Shown here: positions 1 through 11,753 of the stretch, in pieces | How the letters are laid out: each line of letters begins with the position of its first letter | How positions within the stretch are numbered: position 1 is the first letter of the stretch | Source: Rhynchospora pubera | Taxonomy: Eukaryota; Streptophyta; Magnoliopsida; Poales; Cyperaceae | Direction: 5' to 3' | DNA: 64,000 nt | Assembly (NCBI GenBank): GCA_028095005.1 | Contig: CM051460.1 | Coordinates: forward strand, 153,445,461-153,509,460 | Notes under the pieces: model-generated | What the model was told of the DNA's origin: nothing | Database searches by the model: none | What the model saw: only the letters and a program-made list of their open reading frames with translations | Position numbers and translations under genes: made by a program

Positions 1-1580
1 TACGACTTCACTAATATTGTTCTACAGCACGTTTGTCGAGCTGCTTCCACAATTGCAGTGCATGCGCATCATAATTTCACTAAGTAGACATGACAAGAAG
101 AGCATAAATGGGAGAAAAAAAACAAAAAAAAATATCACAATATTCAAGCAATCAATGAAAATATGGTATAATTTAATACAGACCGATAAAGATCATCTCC
201 AATATTCCTCATCACATCATTCCATTGAAAACGCGTTTCTATTTTTGGAATGTGATTAATTAAGCTTTATTAATTAATTGTTATCCCTCATCGCATCATC
301 CCTTGAAAACTCATTTCTATTTTTGGAATGTGATTAATTAAGCTTCATTAATTATCATCTCTCATCCCAACAGCGCCTCATTAATATAAATAACTGTTCT
401 ATTTAATTGTTCTGTAAATTTAATTGTTCTAGTTTCATAACATAATTGTTCTAGAAAAAATTTCTGGTTTTATAACATAATTATTTTGTGAATTTAATTG
501 TTCTAGTTCAAAACCTAATTGTTCTAGTTTCATAACATAATTGTTTTAATTTTTTTTTCTGATTTTAGAACATAATTGTTCAATAAAATTAATTGTTCTA
601 GCTTGAGAACCTAATTGTTCTAGTTTCATAACATAATTGTTCTGAAATTTTATTTTCTAGTTTTAGAACATAATTGTTCTAGTTTCATAAAGTTATGTCC
701 AGTGAAGAAAATTTTTTTTTTTTGGAAATGACGTTTTTTCCTCATTAATTAATTCTCTCTGTTTTGCTCCCTCATCCTTCCAGCGCTCATCCTTTCATCC
801 CCTAGGCTTTCTATTAATGAAGGTGCTAGATAATTAATGAGGAAGTGTGAATGATGGAGATGATGAAATCTATTGGATGATGGTAAGCAATTCCGGTTTA
901 AATACTGCTAATTCTTTAATTTTGATTATCTTTTTCATTTTCATTTTTTGATGTCCCCAAATTAAAGAGAGGTTGTTCTGTCACATATTTATCAATTTGT
1001 TGTGATATCTGGTTTCATGTCTGTGCATAAAAATTACGACACAAACGTATCAAAATTAAATTTCAACAACTTAATTTAGACTCAAAAACTGTTCTCAAAA
1101 TATTATGCTACATTGTGAATAATTTGATTTAACCGAGAGTGAACAGCAAATTTATTACGGCACATGGGAACTCACTTTGATCCCAAGGACCACTTCAGCT
1201 GTAATAATTGTAAACGTACATCACTATAAGCTAGTCATGCTATCGAGCAATTAAACCCCCACCATCTAAACAGAAAGAATGAAACTCTCTCAAACCACAC
1301 AGAACCGTCCGATTGCGATCGCACGGCCGAAAATGAACAAAGAAGAAAGTGTTCTGTTCAGGTTATTGTCGGAAGCAGGTCAGGCAACAGTGGCCGACCC
1401 AACACCATCATATTCCTTTTTGAATATTTACATGAAGATATACATGATGAGATCCAGGTGCAACAACTACTAACGAACAGCATTTTGTGTCCTTTGCTTG
1501 GATCCTCATTAATAGAAATGACTGGTCCAAATTGTTGCAGGTAGACAAGGGTTATTTCGCTGGCTTTTGCGTTTATATAT
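1..1580. other. AT-rich intergenic DNA with degenerate short repeats
   Basis: I see no gene here. A block of about 80 bp containing TTCTATTTTTGGAATGTGAT and a run of TTAATTAAGCTT-like sequence occurs twice in tandem around 230-350. From about 395 to 690 the motif AATTGTTCTAG, alternating with TTTCATAACATA, recurs roughly ten times as a degenerate minisatellite. The small open frames at 17-259 and 1279-1473 have neither domain nor codon-bias support. Confidence 0.6.
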
Positions 1581-1994
1581 GATAAAGTTTAATATGCACC
1601 AGAGTGCATAGGACGTTCTCCACCGCGGACTTTTTCAAAAGTATTTTTTATAAATTGACAATTCTAATTTAACCAATCTAATTTACATATTGAAATCTCA
1701 AAGCAAACTAAATTTTACAATTTTTTAGATTTTATTACTATTTTTTTCGAAATTTTTTAAACATACCATTTTTGGAATGTTAAAAATAGTTTAACATTTC
1801 AAAAATGACATGTTTTAAAAAATTCGAAAAAAATAGTAATAAAATCTCAAAAATTATAAAATATGGTTTGCTGTGAGATTTTAATATGTAGATTAGATTG
1901 GTTAAATTAAATTTGTCAATTTATAAAGATATCTCCGAAAAAGTCCGCGGTCCACAAAATGCCCTATGCACTATGGTGCATATTAAACTTTCTC
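1581..1994. mobile_element. Full-length palindromic MITE, family B (copy 1)
   Basis: This 414-bp element is almost one long inverted repeat. The left end GATAAAGTTTAATATGCACC matches the reverse complement of the right end, GAGAAAGTTTAATATGCACC. It is flanked by a perfect 9-bp direct repeat TTTATATAT (1572-1580 and 1995-2003). A 9-bp target duplication is typical of Mutator-like elements. No coding sequence is present. Inner arm blocks (ACATATTGAAATCTC, then a T-rich stretch with TTTTTTTCGAAA) resemble the copies at 11344, 20638 and 59987, although the outer tips differ. Confidence 0.85.
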
Positions 1995-2082
1995 TTTATA
2001 TATTACGCTAATGAATTGTTGGGTTGGTTTCTCATACAAACCAAAATATAAGTTTCTCAAGTTTAGGCTTTCTTTGAACGTT

Positions 2083-2520
2083 GACTCCGTTTGGATGGGA
2101 GTAAGAATAAGAAAATAGTTTCTTTATATTCCTAAATTTATTATAAACAATCCAAACTTTTCACAAAGTTACACCCTTTCCAACAGTGGCGAAGACAGAG
2201 GGAGACTAGCAAGGACCAGGCCCCCCTAATAATTAGAATATTCTCCAGCCATATGTTAATTTATTAAAATAATTTATTTAATTAAGTTTCATGAGCCTTC
2301 TCTAGACTCAAAATATTATGTTCAATGATACTTTGATTAAGAAAAATTAATTGTTGCTAGTATTATTTTAGGTAATTAATACTTAAACTTGTAATTTTTT
2401 TTATTCTCAAATTCATTTAGTCAGATTTTGGTCCATGTCATTCTTCAATCATGATTTCGCCACTACTTTTCAATAGTTTTTCTTTTATTTCTCTTATTCC
2501 CACACCATCCAAACGGAGCC
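2083..2520. mobile_element. Family A MITE (CTCCGTTTGGAT ends), split by a nested MITE
   Basis: The ends GACTCCGTTTGGATGGGA and CCATCCAAACGGAGCC are terminal inverted repeats. The body has the family core (TTTATTATAAACAATCCAAA, CACAAAGTTACAC). It is longer than its roughly 160-bp relatives because a second element sits inside it at 2184-2465. Confidence 0.8.
2184..2465. mobile_element. hAT-type MITE nested in a family A MITE
   Basis: The ends CAGTGGCGAAG and TTCGCCACTA are inverted repeats of the CAGTGGCG type, which is common in plant hAT MITEs. Flanking 8-bp repeats CTTTCCAA (2176-2183) and CTTTTCAA (2466-2473) match at 7 of 8 positions, as expected for a hAT target duplication that has aged. 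No coding capacity. Confidence 0.75.
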
Positions 2521-2741
2521 GTAGAGAGTTCCAATTTCCAAACCGTTATTTATGTTCCGATGAGATGATATGGACAGAATTTGACTCTTCATACTGGATC
2601 CATAGATCAATCTAGAAGTATCTATTTGCTCCGGACTGGTGGCGACTCGATAAGATAAGCTCGAATTTTTATAGGATTATTATTAAATGAAAAGATCTAT
2701 ATATAACCATGTTTGAAATGCGACTAGAATTTTGTTATGGA

Positions 2742-2771
2742 TGCCTACGGGCTTTTAATAAAAAAAAATTA
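2742..2771 (+). repeat. Ultra-short poly(A)-tailed insertion (GCCTACGGGC type)
   Basis: About 30 bp: TGCCTACGGGCTTTT followed by an A-run. It lies between direct repeats TTATGGA (2735-2741 and 2772-2778... the second copy begins at the last bases of the tail). The core can form a GCC-TACG-GGC hairpin. It shares its core with the insertions at 25290 and 57646. Confidence 0.5.
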
Positions 2772-3331
2772 TTATGGACATTTAATTTGAAAATAAGTTA
2801 GAAAATTCATCCTCAATTCATCATAAAAATCTGCAGTTAAACATATTGTATAAAACGACATAGCAGTAGTATAGCACTCTCATGTCACGTTCAACTACGT
2901 TATTTACTGTGATGTCTAAATTAGAGACATTCAAAAGTTGTAAAGTTCTAGATTTTTTTTTTTGGGTTTTTAAGTGCTTTTTGAATCGTCTAAATTATCG
3001 TATGAAATAATTGTCTCAAATAAAAAATAGTGCTCAACCGTCAAGAATTTCATAAGCGATATAAAAATATTGCTCTTGTAAAAAATTGCAGATTTGAAGA
3101 GTGGCAGTCCCGTTAACGCCATTCATCCTAGCTATTTTTCGTTCAGGTCTCTGAAGGCCTGATTTTGCGCGCACGTGGTTGGTCGGTGTCAAATTGAAAT
3201 GGTGAGTAATTTCAAGTTGTTCTTGTTAGACTCTTTGTGAAATGAAACGATTTTTTTATAATATTAGAAAATTATTTGAATTAAAAAAAAAGCAAATATA
3301 CCTTTACCAAAAAAAAAAAAAGACTAGCAAC

Positions 3332-3374
3332 CTCCAACTAGATATAGTCACTTGTCTAGTCTTTAAAAAAAAAC
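3332..3374 (+). repeat. Ultra-short poly(A)-tailed insertion, third core type
   Basis: A 43-bp segment ending in nine A residues and one C is flanked by the 10-bp direct repeat GACTAGCAAC (3322-3331 and 3375-3384). The core contains CTAGAT and GTCTAG. The layout matches a target-primed retroposon insertion, but the core is unrelated to the other short insertions in this window. Confidence 0.45.
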
Positions 3375-3449
3375 GACTAGCAACAAATGTTGCGTTCGGG
3401 TAGGTCCGGCTCGACTGAGGTTGTCGTCGATTGCTACCGGGTCCAGCGA

Positions 3450-3491
3450 ATTTTTTTTTTTTTTGAAAGTTTGACAGCGGCTGTCAAACAA
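3450..3491 (-). repeat. Ultra-short poly(A)-tailed insertion (TTGACAGC hairpin type)
   Basis: A 42-bp segment is flanked by the perfect 11-bp direct repeat GGGTCCAGCGA (3439-3449 and 3492-3502). Read on the minus strand it is a hairpin core (TTTGACAGCCGCTGTCAAA), a short TTTC and a run of A. The same hairpin occurs in the insertion at 8140. Confidence 0.6.
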
Positions 3492-4449
3492 GGGTCCAGC
3501 GAGTTACTGCCGTCTATACATACAAATTACTTTTTTTTTTTTCTGGAGATCTTTTGTGTATCAGGAAAAGATATTATAAACTGGGGTAGGTAGGTGTCAG
3601 GTGAGGTGTGATGTTTCTACAGTGTTCCAGCAATTACGAGCGAGTCTTATCGCATGTCCAGTTTGGTTCTCTTGTGGGGTTTTTGTTCAATTTTGAGATC
3701 TCATTTTGTCTCTTCCTTTTGGATGATTTAGGATTAAAGATTGAAGTGTCATTCGAACATTTTTCACAATTTCTTCAACCCAAAAATTAATAATTACATT
3801 AATTTGCAAGAAACGGACCGAAAGGGTCCCAATCAAACATGAAATCTCTGCTTTAATTAATGCGACAGAATGGAAAGCAACCTGTAGAAAACAACAGTGA
3901 AGGATACTAGTTTTTTTTTTTTTTAACTTTTGAGATTACGGAAGCACTGGAGATTATATATTGTGTTTGAATGTATTAATTTATCAAATTAATAATTTTA
4001 AATTTATATTGATAAGTTCGAGATTTTTCTAAAGTTTAGTTGTAATAGTTAAACCATAACTGAATTTTTAAACGAGGGTTATAGTGTCATAAATTTTTTG
4101 GTGTCACAAAATGTCATGATTGCTACTCTATTTCATTAAATTTAAAATTCAAAATTTCAAACTACGAATCAAAATTGCTGATCTTGTTTAATTTAACAAG
4201 CGACGCGTTTCTATGCAACTTTTATAAATTTCAGAGTTTATTTGAGACTTGATCAAAATGTCAAAAATGAATGTATCCTGTTAACTATGACAAATTAATT
4301 CAAAATTTTTAATGCATTCATATTTTGGCATCTTCATTGTGAAGGAAGTGTGCTTTGAAAGTTACAATTTTATTATATTAATTTATGTATCATTCATAAA
4401 TTTGAATGTTATTATACATTCATGTTCGTTAGTATTAATATGTTGTATC

Positions 4450-5137
4450 TAGGGCTGTATACGAGCCGAGTTCGAGCGAGTTAGCCTCAACTCGAACTCG
4501 AACTCGTCACAACTCGAGTCAACTCGTGACTCGACAGCAAAGCAGTTCCGAGCTAATTCGAATTCGGGTCATTTTAACTCGAGCCAACTCGTGACTCGGC
4601 AACGAGCTCATGAGAAGGTGTTGAGGTACTAGTCGTCTTAGAATTTTATTCGAAAATAGAAAAAGATGAGCAGTCATGAGGGTGTAAGGGAGGGAAAAAG
4701 GTCTGGGAACTTAGGGACTAGGATTAGTGAACGAGTTATTGGATTGCAAATCAATAAAATTGTTGGACTGTATATTAATAAGATAACATTTTATTTTTTT
4801 GCAGCCAGTATATTCTGACTCGAGTTGGGCCCAACTCGAACTGGGCTCGTAAAATTAACGAGTTGGCACAACTTGAGTTGTTATAACTCGAGGCTGTGTT
4901 TGGATTGAATGGGAAGAAGAGAATAAGAGAAGTGGGGAAGAAATTTATTATTAAACAATTCAAATTCTTCACAAAGTTACACACTTCCCAATACTTCTTC
5001 CCACTTCTTCCCTTCTTCTCTTCTTCCCACACCTCATCCAAACGGAGGCCCGAGTTCTTCTAACTCGAGTTTTCATCGAGCTTTTTTCGAGTCGAGTTCG
5101 AGTAACGTACGAGTTACGAGTTTTTTACTCACCCCCA
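4450..5137. mobile_element. Non-autonomous hAT-like element rich in CTCGAGTT/AACTCG
   Basis: The ends TAGGGCTG and (reverse complement of the right end) TGGGGGTG are short inverted repeats. A perfect 8-bp direct repeat GTTGTATC flanks it (4442-4449 and 5138-5145), the hallmark of hAT transposition. The subterminal DNA is packed with short motifs such as AACTCGAACTCG and GAGCCAACTCG in both orientations. It has no transposase, and a family A MITE is nested inside at 4892-5050. Confidence 0.85.
4892..5050. mobile_element. Family A MITE nested in the hAT element
   Basis: This 159-bp element has inverted ends GGCTGTGTTTGGATTG and CATCCAAACGGAGGCC and a 3-bp direct repeat CGA on both sides. The interior has the family core with AAGAAGAGAATAAGAG and CTTCACAAAGTTACACACTT. 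Confidence 0.85.
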
Positions 5138-7075
5138 GTTGTATCTTTAGAAATACCAATGGATCGAGAATAAATACACTCCAAAATTTTTTAAAAAATA
5201 TATAAAATGCATAGGATTTTTTTAAAATTAAACAAGATCAATTGTTTGAATTAAAAAATTAAGTTTTTTATTTTTTAAATATTAATGAAAATAGAGAAGT
5301 TATCGTATTTGTTGTACCAGAACCTTTTTCCTTTGTAAAATAGTATTGTTAATATCTTCCGAAACATAAATTTAGCTTCGACAATTACAGCTATATTATG
5401 AAGGAAAAAACACGGTCAGAATATAAAAGACTGGCTTACCTAGTTTAAAATCAATCGATTTTTATGGGTCCAACTATATAATGTTTTTTCTTGAGACGCC
5501 AAAATTTTCCAGAAATGTCGAACAAAATGTAGATTGAAAAGCAGCATGAATGTTCGATAAGATGAAAAAAAAAATCCATTTATATATAAGTGAAATAGAT
5601 ATCGACTGAAGTAAATTTATTGTAATAAAGGAGAAATAGAGAGAAATTTGATTAAAATTTTGTCTTCTCAAAATAATATACTTCATAAAAGGATAAAAAT
5701 TTATTTATATAAAATATACATTTTAAACGGACATAATCAGGATTATTATTATTATTATCCAAGAGAACTTTAATTAGCACGTTCGTGCTTCGTGAAGTTT
5801 GCTGTTGACATAAATTTTATTAAAAATAACGGTAAAAGAAAGAATGAGGTAGCTTTAGGGTTCTCCAATCATGCGTGTCGTGTCAAACACGATCATGTTA
5901 GAGCCTCATGTCATGTCGTGTTGACAAGGATTATTTTTTTAATTGTGTCGTATTATGTCGTGCTCAATGGTGAAATGAGCCAACAACATGACTAATGCAT
6001 CATGTTGTGTTGTGTTAATCGTGTCAGATTATTTTATTATTTTAAAATTAAAATTAAGAAAAAATTATTAAAATGGTACCATCGTACAACATACGGTACG
6101 AGGCATTAAATGTAAGGAAACATGCTGTACGGCAAATGAAACAGCATTCATAGTTGGACCGATTAACTGTATTCGGATTTTCTTTGGAAAATATAATATT
6201 TGTTAGAGAAAAATATTACTTTAAAGAAATAAGATAATGTCAGTTTTATAAAATTTATAGTTTGTAATTTTTGAAGTAAAAATAAATATTTAATAATAGT
6301 AAACACGTGTAAGACTAAAAAATTATAATTAGCAATATAGTATTTTATACGAAGGAATTCAATAAATTAGCATCATTTCAAGATTTATATTGCATTTTAG
6401 AAAATAGCTTATGCAGGATGGAAATTAATTGACAATGATTAACTTAATAATCTCGTTATGTCTTTTAAAACAAGTGAAAATAATTTGGATATATATATAT
6501 ATATATATATATATTAATGTTATTGATTTTTTTATTGATAATTATAATGGAAATAATAAAATATATTTGTATTCAATCAACGACAACTAAACTTGGAAGG
6601 TTATAAAATTTAATTCATCGATAAATTGTTAAAATTAAATTAAATTTTATTATTTTTATAGACATGACGATCCATATAGAGTATAGTTTAAAAAAAATTA
6701 TCAACAATATTTCCTAGAGAATTTAAAATTAATAATATTTTTATGATCGTAAAAAAAAAACATTGTTAGAGTATCCCCTATTCAAATTACTTACAAAACA
6801 CATGCACGCTAAAAATTGTGGGAAATTGATCATAATTCTTCAAATGTAATTTTGACAAGCCGTAAGTCCCCACCTTATTAATTGCCAATCCGTCCGTACC
6901 AGAGAAATTTCGTATGATATAGACTTGACCCCATTGTTTGGCAAAGGCATGAACTAAAACAGCTAATTCAAATATACCAAAAATTAAACTCATGAACAAG
7001 AAGAACAAGCAATTTCAATTCTAGTTCCAACAAAACTATAAAATTAGAACAAAAATAAGAATGAGACTTAATCTA
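5138..7075. other. AT-rich intergenic DNA, no gene seen
   Basis: No credible gene. A stretch at about 5870-6030 is rich in CGTGTCGTGTT / AACACGA motifs, probably an old degenerate element. A pure (AT)n microsatellite lies at about 6489-6514. Confidence 0.6.
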
Positions 7076-7235
7076 GGCTCCGTTTGGATAAGGTGTGGGA
7101 AGAAGGGAAGAAGAGAAGAAGTGAGAAGAAGCATTGGGAAGCATATAATTTTGTGAAGAGTTTGGATTGTTTATAATAAATTTATTTTTTTATTCTCTTC
7201 TTTTCTTCTTCCCAAAATAGAATCGAAACGGAGCC
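7076..7235. mobile_element. Family A MITE, well preserved copy
   Basis: 160 bp with inverted ends GGCTCCGTTTGGATAAGG and AATCGAAACGGAGCC. Perfect 3-bp direct repeats CTA occur at 7073-7075 and 7236-7238. The core GTGAAGAGTTTGGATTGTTT is shared with the other copies. Three-base duplications and this size fit a Tourist/PIF-Harbinger MITE. Confidence 0.9.
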
Positions 7236-7841
7236 CTAGTTCTTGTTCTGGTTCATGCCCTTTGTCAAACACACGATATTTTGGTAGAGGAACGTTGGCA
7301 TTTGGCTAATATCGCTGTCAATGTTCGTCTATATGTTGACATGCTAGTATGCTACTGTTCAATTTTTCATTTTTATTTAGTTTGCATACAAGGGATCGTT
7401 TCACACCACCAACTAGGGCCAGAGTGCTACTTTAAATGTCTTTTTGAGTAAAAAATAAATAAATAAAATTCGAGTTCCTATTTTTTTATTGAAGAAAAAT
7501 AATTAGCAATATTAAGTTGCGAAGAGAATTTGTAAAACTTTTGATATTATTTCAATTATGCAAATTTAAGTACGGTGAATTTCTTGAGAGGTCCACCAAT
7601 TTTGTTTTTGGAATCCAACTTGTCTCTATTAAATCAATAAAATTTACATTGATCCTAAATAAATTCATTACATTATCTGGATCATCTAAAGCTCGCATAA
7701 CGCTTAAAATCACCAATATATGCACCATTTTGCATTATGCCTAGATATGATTTTTTTTAAGTCAGCAAAAGACAATTTTAGTCATTTATCAAAATGACTA
7801 ATTTACTTATTTTTAAGACGGGTTGTAGGACTATTTTATTG

Positions 7842-7844
<3 letters not shown>

Positions 7845-7885
<41 letters not shown>
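7845..7885. repeat. (TA)n microsatellite
   Basis: An uninterrupted run of about 20 AT dinucleotides. Confidence 0.95.
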
Positions 7886-7887
<2 letters not shown>

Positions 7888-8139
7888 CAATTCCGTAAAA
7901 ATAAAGAAAAATTTTGAAAAAAACGTACAAATAAAAATTTAGGAACCACGACTTTATTATTTTCTCTAAGTAAAAATATTACTTAGAGTTGTTTTCTGAA
8001 ATCGGAAGAATAGTTTTAGTGAAAATGACAGGATACCAACAAAACTTTTTAAAAAAATTAGAAATAATATCCGAACTTTTCCTTAAATACACGAGTTAAT
8101 AAAGATAATTTTCTTAAACTGACGGGTTAAATAAAAGTT

Positions 8140-8174
8140 TTTTTCCGAGAACTTGACAGCAGCTGTCAATGAAA
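8140..8174 (-). repeat. Ultra-short poly(A)-tailed insertion (TTGACAGC hairpin type)
   Basis: This 35-bp segment lies between GGGTTAAATAAAAGTT (8124-8139) and GGGTTGAAATAAAAGTT (8175-8191), a direct repeat of 16-17 bp with one inserted base. On the minus strand it contains the palindrome TTGACAGCTGCTGTCAA, then TTCTCGG and a short A-run. It is the second copy of the core seen at 3450. Confidence 0.6.
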
Positions 8175-8917
8175 GGGTTGAAATAAAAGTTGATGTCCAT
8201 ATTGTAAGATCATACGCAACTCATCAGTCAACTTCCAAACATAAAAATCACCACTTATGAACAAAAAAGCGCAAACATTATTCTTGACGAAATATTTTAT
8301 GCAGAATCCAATACAACATTTTCATTTAATTCTCTCTTCACGCCTTCGAATTCCATAACGACTAACAATTTCAAAACAAATGTGATTTTTGTTTTAAAAA
8401 TTTATCACATTTCCTAAACTTGGTCGACGCAGCCATTAAAGATGTATTACATGACATCTAATTAGTAGTCGTACCAAAACTAATTAAGATGTTTGACACG
8501 AAGTCATAGATCCCTCGCCGTTTACCTCAGAAAAAATACATAGCGACTTCTACAACTTGTAGCCTCCTTTGAGCAAGTTTAATCTTTGATTTGTCATGAG
8601 AAGTTTGCCTCCTTTATAATGAAATTTGACTACTAAAAGATTGAAATTGATTTCAGTGGTCAAATTTGAATGCCCGTGATACCATACATGTCATTATTTG
8701 GAAAGAGAGGTCTCAAACCTTTCTTTGGTCGCAATCAAAGTTTTAAAATACAATTTGTGCGATTTAGTGATTGGATGATGATTCATGATAAAACGGTAAT
8801 AAAACGATTATGCTGTATAACTTAAATACTAGATAATTCATTTAATAGATGATAAAACGGAGCGTTTTACAAGCTTGGTCGCAATTGCTTTTTTGGGTCT
8901 TAGCTTCGTCTTATGGG

Positions 8918-9233
8918 TATACCTGTCAAACGTCTCAAAATACCACGTTACCACCCATACCGTTTGCCGTTTCGTTAAGAAAACGGTTTCAACATTCATT
9001 CCGTTAATCCGTTTCGTTTACGAAACGGCACAAAATTCCATTCCGTTATTCATTCCACTTAAGAAATCACACATGAAACGGTTTGAAATGAGACGAAACG
9101 GTTCGAAACGTCACTATTCTCGTTCTGTTTGCCGTTTCGTTTATTGAGACGAAATGAAATTGGTGTCGTTATTCGTTCCGTTTTGTATAAACGAAACGGA
9201 ATCACGTCTATTTTTATGCCGTTGACAGGCCTA
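8918..9233. mobile_element. hAT-type MITE rich in GTTTCG/CGAAAC motifs
   Basis: The 316-bp element is bounded by a perfect 8-bp direct repeat CTTATGGG (8910-8917 and 9234-9241). Its inverted ends are TATACCTGTCAAACG and, on the opposite strand, TAGGCCTGTCAACGG. The interior is dominated by repeats of CCGTTTCGTTTACGAAACGG. The reading frame that crosses it from 8875 is not a gene. Confidence 0.85.
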
Positions 9234-9365
9234 CTTATGGGAAAAGCCTTCGTTAAAAATGACGAGTCAATTACTTTCTCAGTATTTCAGGCAAAACGCT
9301 AGAACTTAAAAAGATGAAACTGTAATTGTGATGGTAACAGGTAATTCTACTTGGCATAGTCAATT

Positions 9366-9507
9366 GGCTCCGTTTGGACGGTTTGTGAATAAGAAGAATA
9401 AAGAAAGAAGTATTGGAATAATTTTGTGAAAAGTTTGAATTGTTTATAATAAATTTGAAAGTAAAAAGAAATTATTTTTTTATTCCCTCACTCATCCAAA
9501 CGGAGCT
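9366..9507. mobile_element. Family A MITE
   Basis: About 142 bp with inverted ends GGCTCCGTTTGGACGG and CATCCAAACGGAGCT, and the family core TTGTGAAAAGTTTGAATTG. No clear target duplication remains. Confidence 0.75.
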
Positions 9508-10466
9508 ACGGTGAGCCACAAAACTGCAAATTCTTATACTCTACTGTGAACTTGATTTTTTTTTTTCTTTTACTTCCTGTCATACGAATATTCATATAAC
9601 TCTGCCGGATTCTGCCCTTGTATTCACTACTACAATTAAGATTCATACAGCTTTGCGCTCGCGCGTATTCGCTACAGTTAATTTAGTTGAATGTAAATTA
9701 GAATCAAATGTCAGAGACGTTACAACTCAGAGTTGCTAGTTTGATACTGACGGGTACATTTGATTTCTCCCAATCAGAAAATGGTACGAATTATATGGTG
9801 AAAACCCAAAAAGGAAAAAAAAATCAGGAAATGATACAAATTAATCGCAGACTAAAACAATTTGGATTCCACTTCAAAAAGTTCATTTAATTGCAACCTA
9901 AGTAGACTTGGTAGTTCAATTAAAATTGATTGTTTGCACATTAGATGTGATATAATTCGTACCTCAAATTATTTCACATTTTGTAAGATCTTTTTTTTGA
10001 AAGGCAATTGGTAGCAGCTAACAAGTACAAATTTTAATAAGATTGTCAACATTATTCAAAACTTTTCAAGAATATAGTTATGGTTAATGCTTGCATCTTT
10101 TAAATTATTCATGCATGTACCTAGATCTTTCCAGTATCCAATTTAATATAAGCTTGTTTGAGTTTGCTATTTCAAATCTATCTCGTTTCTCTAAATTTGT
10201 CTACTGCACGTATCAAATACATAGAGAGATGAGAAGTCAGTTTTGAAAACGATGTCAATTAATCATGAGTTACAAAAGTACAAAACTACAACATATATAT
10301 AATAGATGATTAATTATTGGGCTATCGTATAAAATTGTGAATCATGTCTTTAAATTATCATCAATTTATTATATATTTTTTATTTTAATGGTGCAAGCAA
10401 AAGCCGATTATATCAACAATATTGTATCTAATTAATAAGAAAATTATTACGGTTTGACACCGCTGA

Positions 10467-10826
10467 TCAGATCAGTGGTGATCCGAGAGGTGGAATTGTT
10501 CCACTGCTTTGCCTTTGATTACCTCCAGCATTTCCTTTTCTCCCAGGTAACATTGAGCAGCTGATCTCATCGGACTTTCCACAACCATTGAAACTTAAAT
10601 ATTTGTAGGTATCTTTACTAGGTACAAGCCAAGGTTCCAATGGATTTGAACATCTCTTCCAGCATTTCACAGGACCCAAAATCGCGACTGAGCATGGAAG
10701 AATACATAATAACTTATCTACCCAATTTCCGAACGCTACCTCCATTTGTCCTCCTGACAATAGCAACAATGCAACAAGCAAAATCTCCACTCTTCTACCA
10801 CTTATGCTACCCTTCTTGACATCCAT
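10467..10826 (-). CDS. Putative secreted cysteine-rich peptide precursor, 119 aa
   Basis: This single-exon frame starts with a basic stretch and a hydrophobic segment at about residues 13-33 (core ILLVALLLLSGG), which reads as a secretory signal peptide. The predicted mature part has six cysteines. The first four follow C-x3-C-x9-C-x3-C, a spacing like thionin-like proteins and alpha-hairpinins. The tail is Gly/Ser/Pro-rich and ends SGTIPPLGSPLI. Its regulation is not visible beyond a TATATATATAAAC box about 85-95 bp upstream of the start. I do not recognise an exact family. Support rests on signal peptide, cysteine pattern and TATA box together, since a 119-codon frame alone could arise by chance. 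Confidence 0.6.
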   Translation of the reverse strand: MDVKKGSISGRRVEILLVALLLLSGGQMEVAFGNWVDKLLCILPCSVAILGPVKCWKRCSNPLEPWLVPSKDTYKYLSFNGCGKSDEISCSMLPGRKGNAGGNQRQSSGTIPPLGSPLI

Positions 10827-10904
10827 CTCAATTTTTTTTTCTTTTTTATGAGTAATTAATTGTGTTTATTTTATCAAACTGAATTGTATGTGGGTTGTGG
10901 TCAT

Positions 10905-10925
10905 GGATGTTTATATATATATGTA
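10905..10925 (-). promoter_or_regulatory. Candidate TATA box of the cysteine-rich peptide gene
   Basis: On the minus strand the sequence TATATATATAAAC lies roughly 85-95 bp before the ATG at 10826, a reasonable distance for a TATA box plus short 5' UTR. Confidence 0.4.
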
Positions 10926-11343
10926 GTGGTTATATAAAGCATGAAAACACTACCCAGCTTAAATATTCAATTAAATTTAACAATGTAACTTATTTAATCA
11001 AAACTTAAGTTTCATTTTAAAACATTATCATATGTTGAAAAACTCTCTCACTTTTAATGGTTTTAATTTATTTATACCTTTTAGAACTAGAAACATTTTG
11101 TTTATAGCAAATCATATCTATAATCAATGATCAAGAGCGCATGTATTGTTAATTAAACAAAACTGAGTGCATGTACTGTTAATTAATTTAATTGCAGCAT
11201 CAATACAATAACTTAACATCCCAAAGTTTGCTACTACAACATTTATTAGCGCTAGGAGTATCGTAGACAACAACGTATTTTGCATATTTTCAAACCCAAA
11301 ATGATGCTATAAACCTTCTTGTATGTATATATATATATATAGA

Positions 11344-11715
11344 GTTTAGCTACGGTGAGTCGCGACTCACGGACCCTCCGGTGAGTCGTGACCAAAACTC
11401 GTAGATCTAGATTAAAATGACCGATCCAAACCGTCCAATATGATCTTCCTATTGAAATCTCCGTGCAAACCAATTTTTTTATTTTTTCGAAATTTTTAAG
11501 TATTTTTTTCGGATTTTTAAAAACTGATGTTTTTGAATGGTTCAGAACCAATTAGATTAACGATTTTCTAAAATTTCAAAAAAATACTTAAAAATTTCGA
11601 AAAAAATGAAAAATTCGGTCTACATGGAGATTTCAATAGGGAGATCATATTAGACGGTTTGGATCGGTCATTTTGATCTAGATCTATGAGTTTTGGTCGC
11701 GACTCACCGTAGCTA

Positions 11716-11718
<3 letters not shown>
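11344..11718. mobile_element. Full-length palindromic MITE, family B (copy 2), in a (TA)n tract
   Basis: A 375-bp inverted repeat: GTTTAGCTACGGTGAGTCGC at the left returns inverted at the right. The arms carry the family block GACCGATCCAAACCGTCCAA followed by ATTGAAATCTCC and a T-rich section with TTTTTTCGAAA. Both sides are (TA)n, so a target duplication cannot be distinguished from the microsatellite. The minus-strand frame at 11252-11551 is a by-product of the palindrome. Confidence 0.8.

Positions 11719-11753
<35 letters not shown>

Larger units (their letters stand above)
4060..5330. repeat. Probable family D hairpin element, split by a hAT insertion
   Basis: The left half (about 4130-4280) contains GCTGATCTTGTTTAATTTAA, and the right part (about 5165-5290) contains the inverse AAACAAGATCAATTGTTTGAA. 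The same core, GTTGATCTTGTT, is seen in the hairpin elements at 24850 and 27211. The hAT element 4450-5137 separates the halves. Ends are not resolved. Confidence 0.4.

Noticed and set aside
8875..9147. 90-codon frame
   Set aside because: It lies mostly in the hAT-type MITE (8918-9233); codons follow its GTTTCG repeats.
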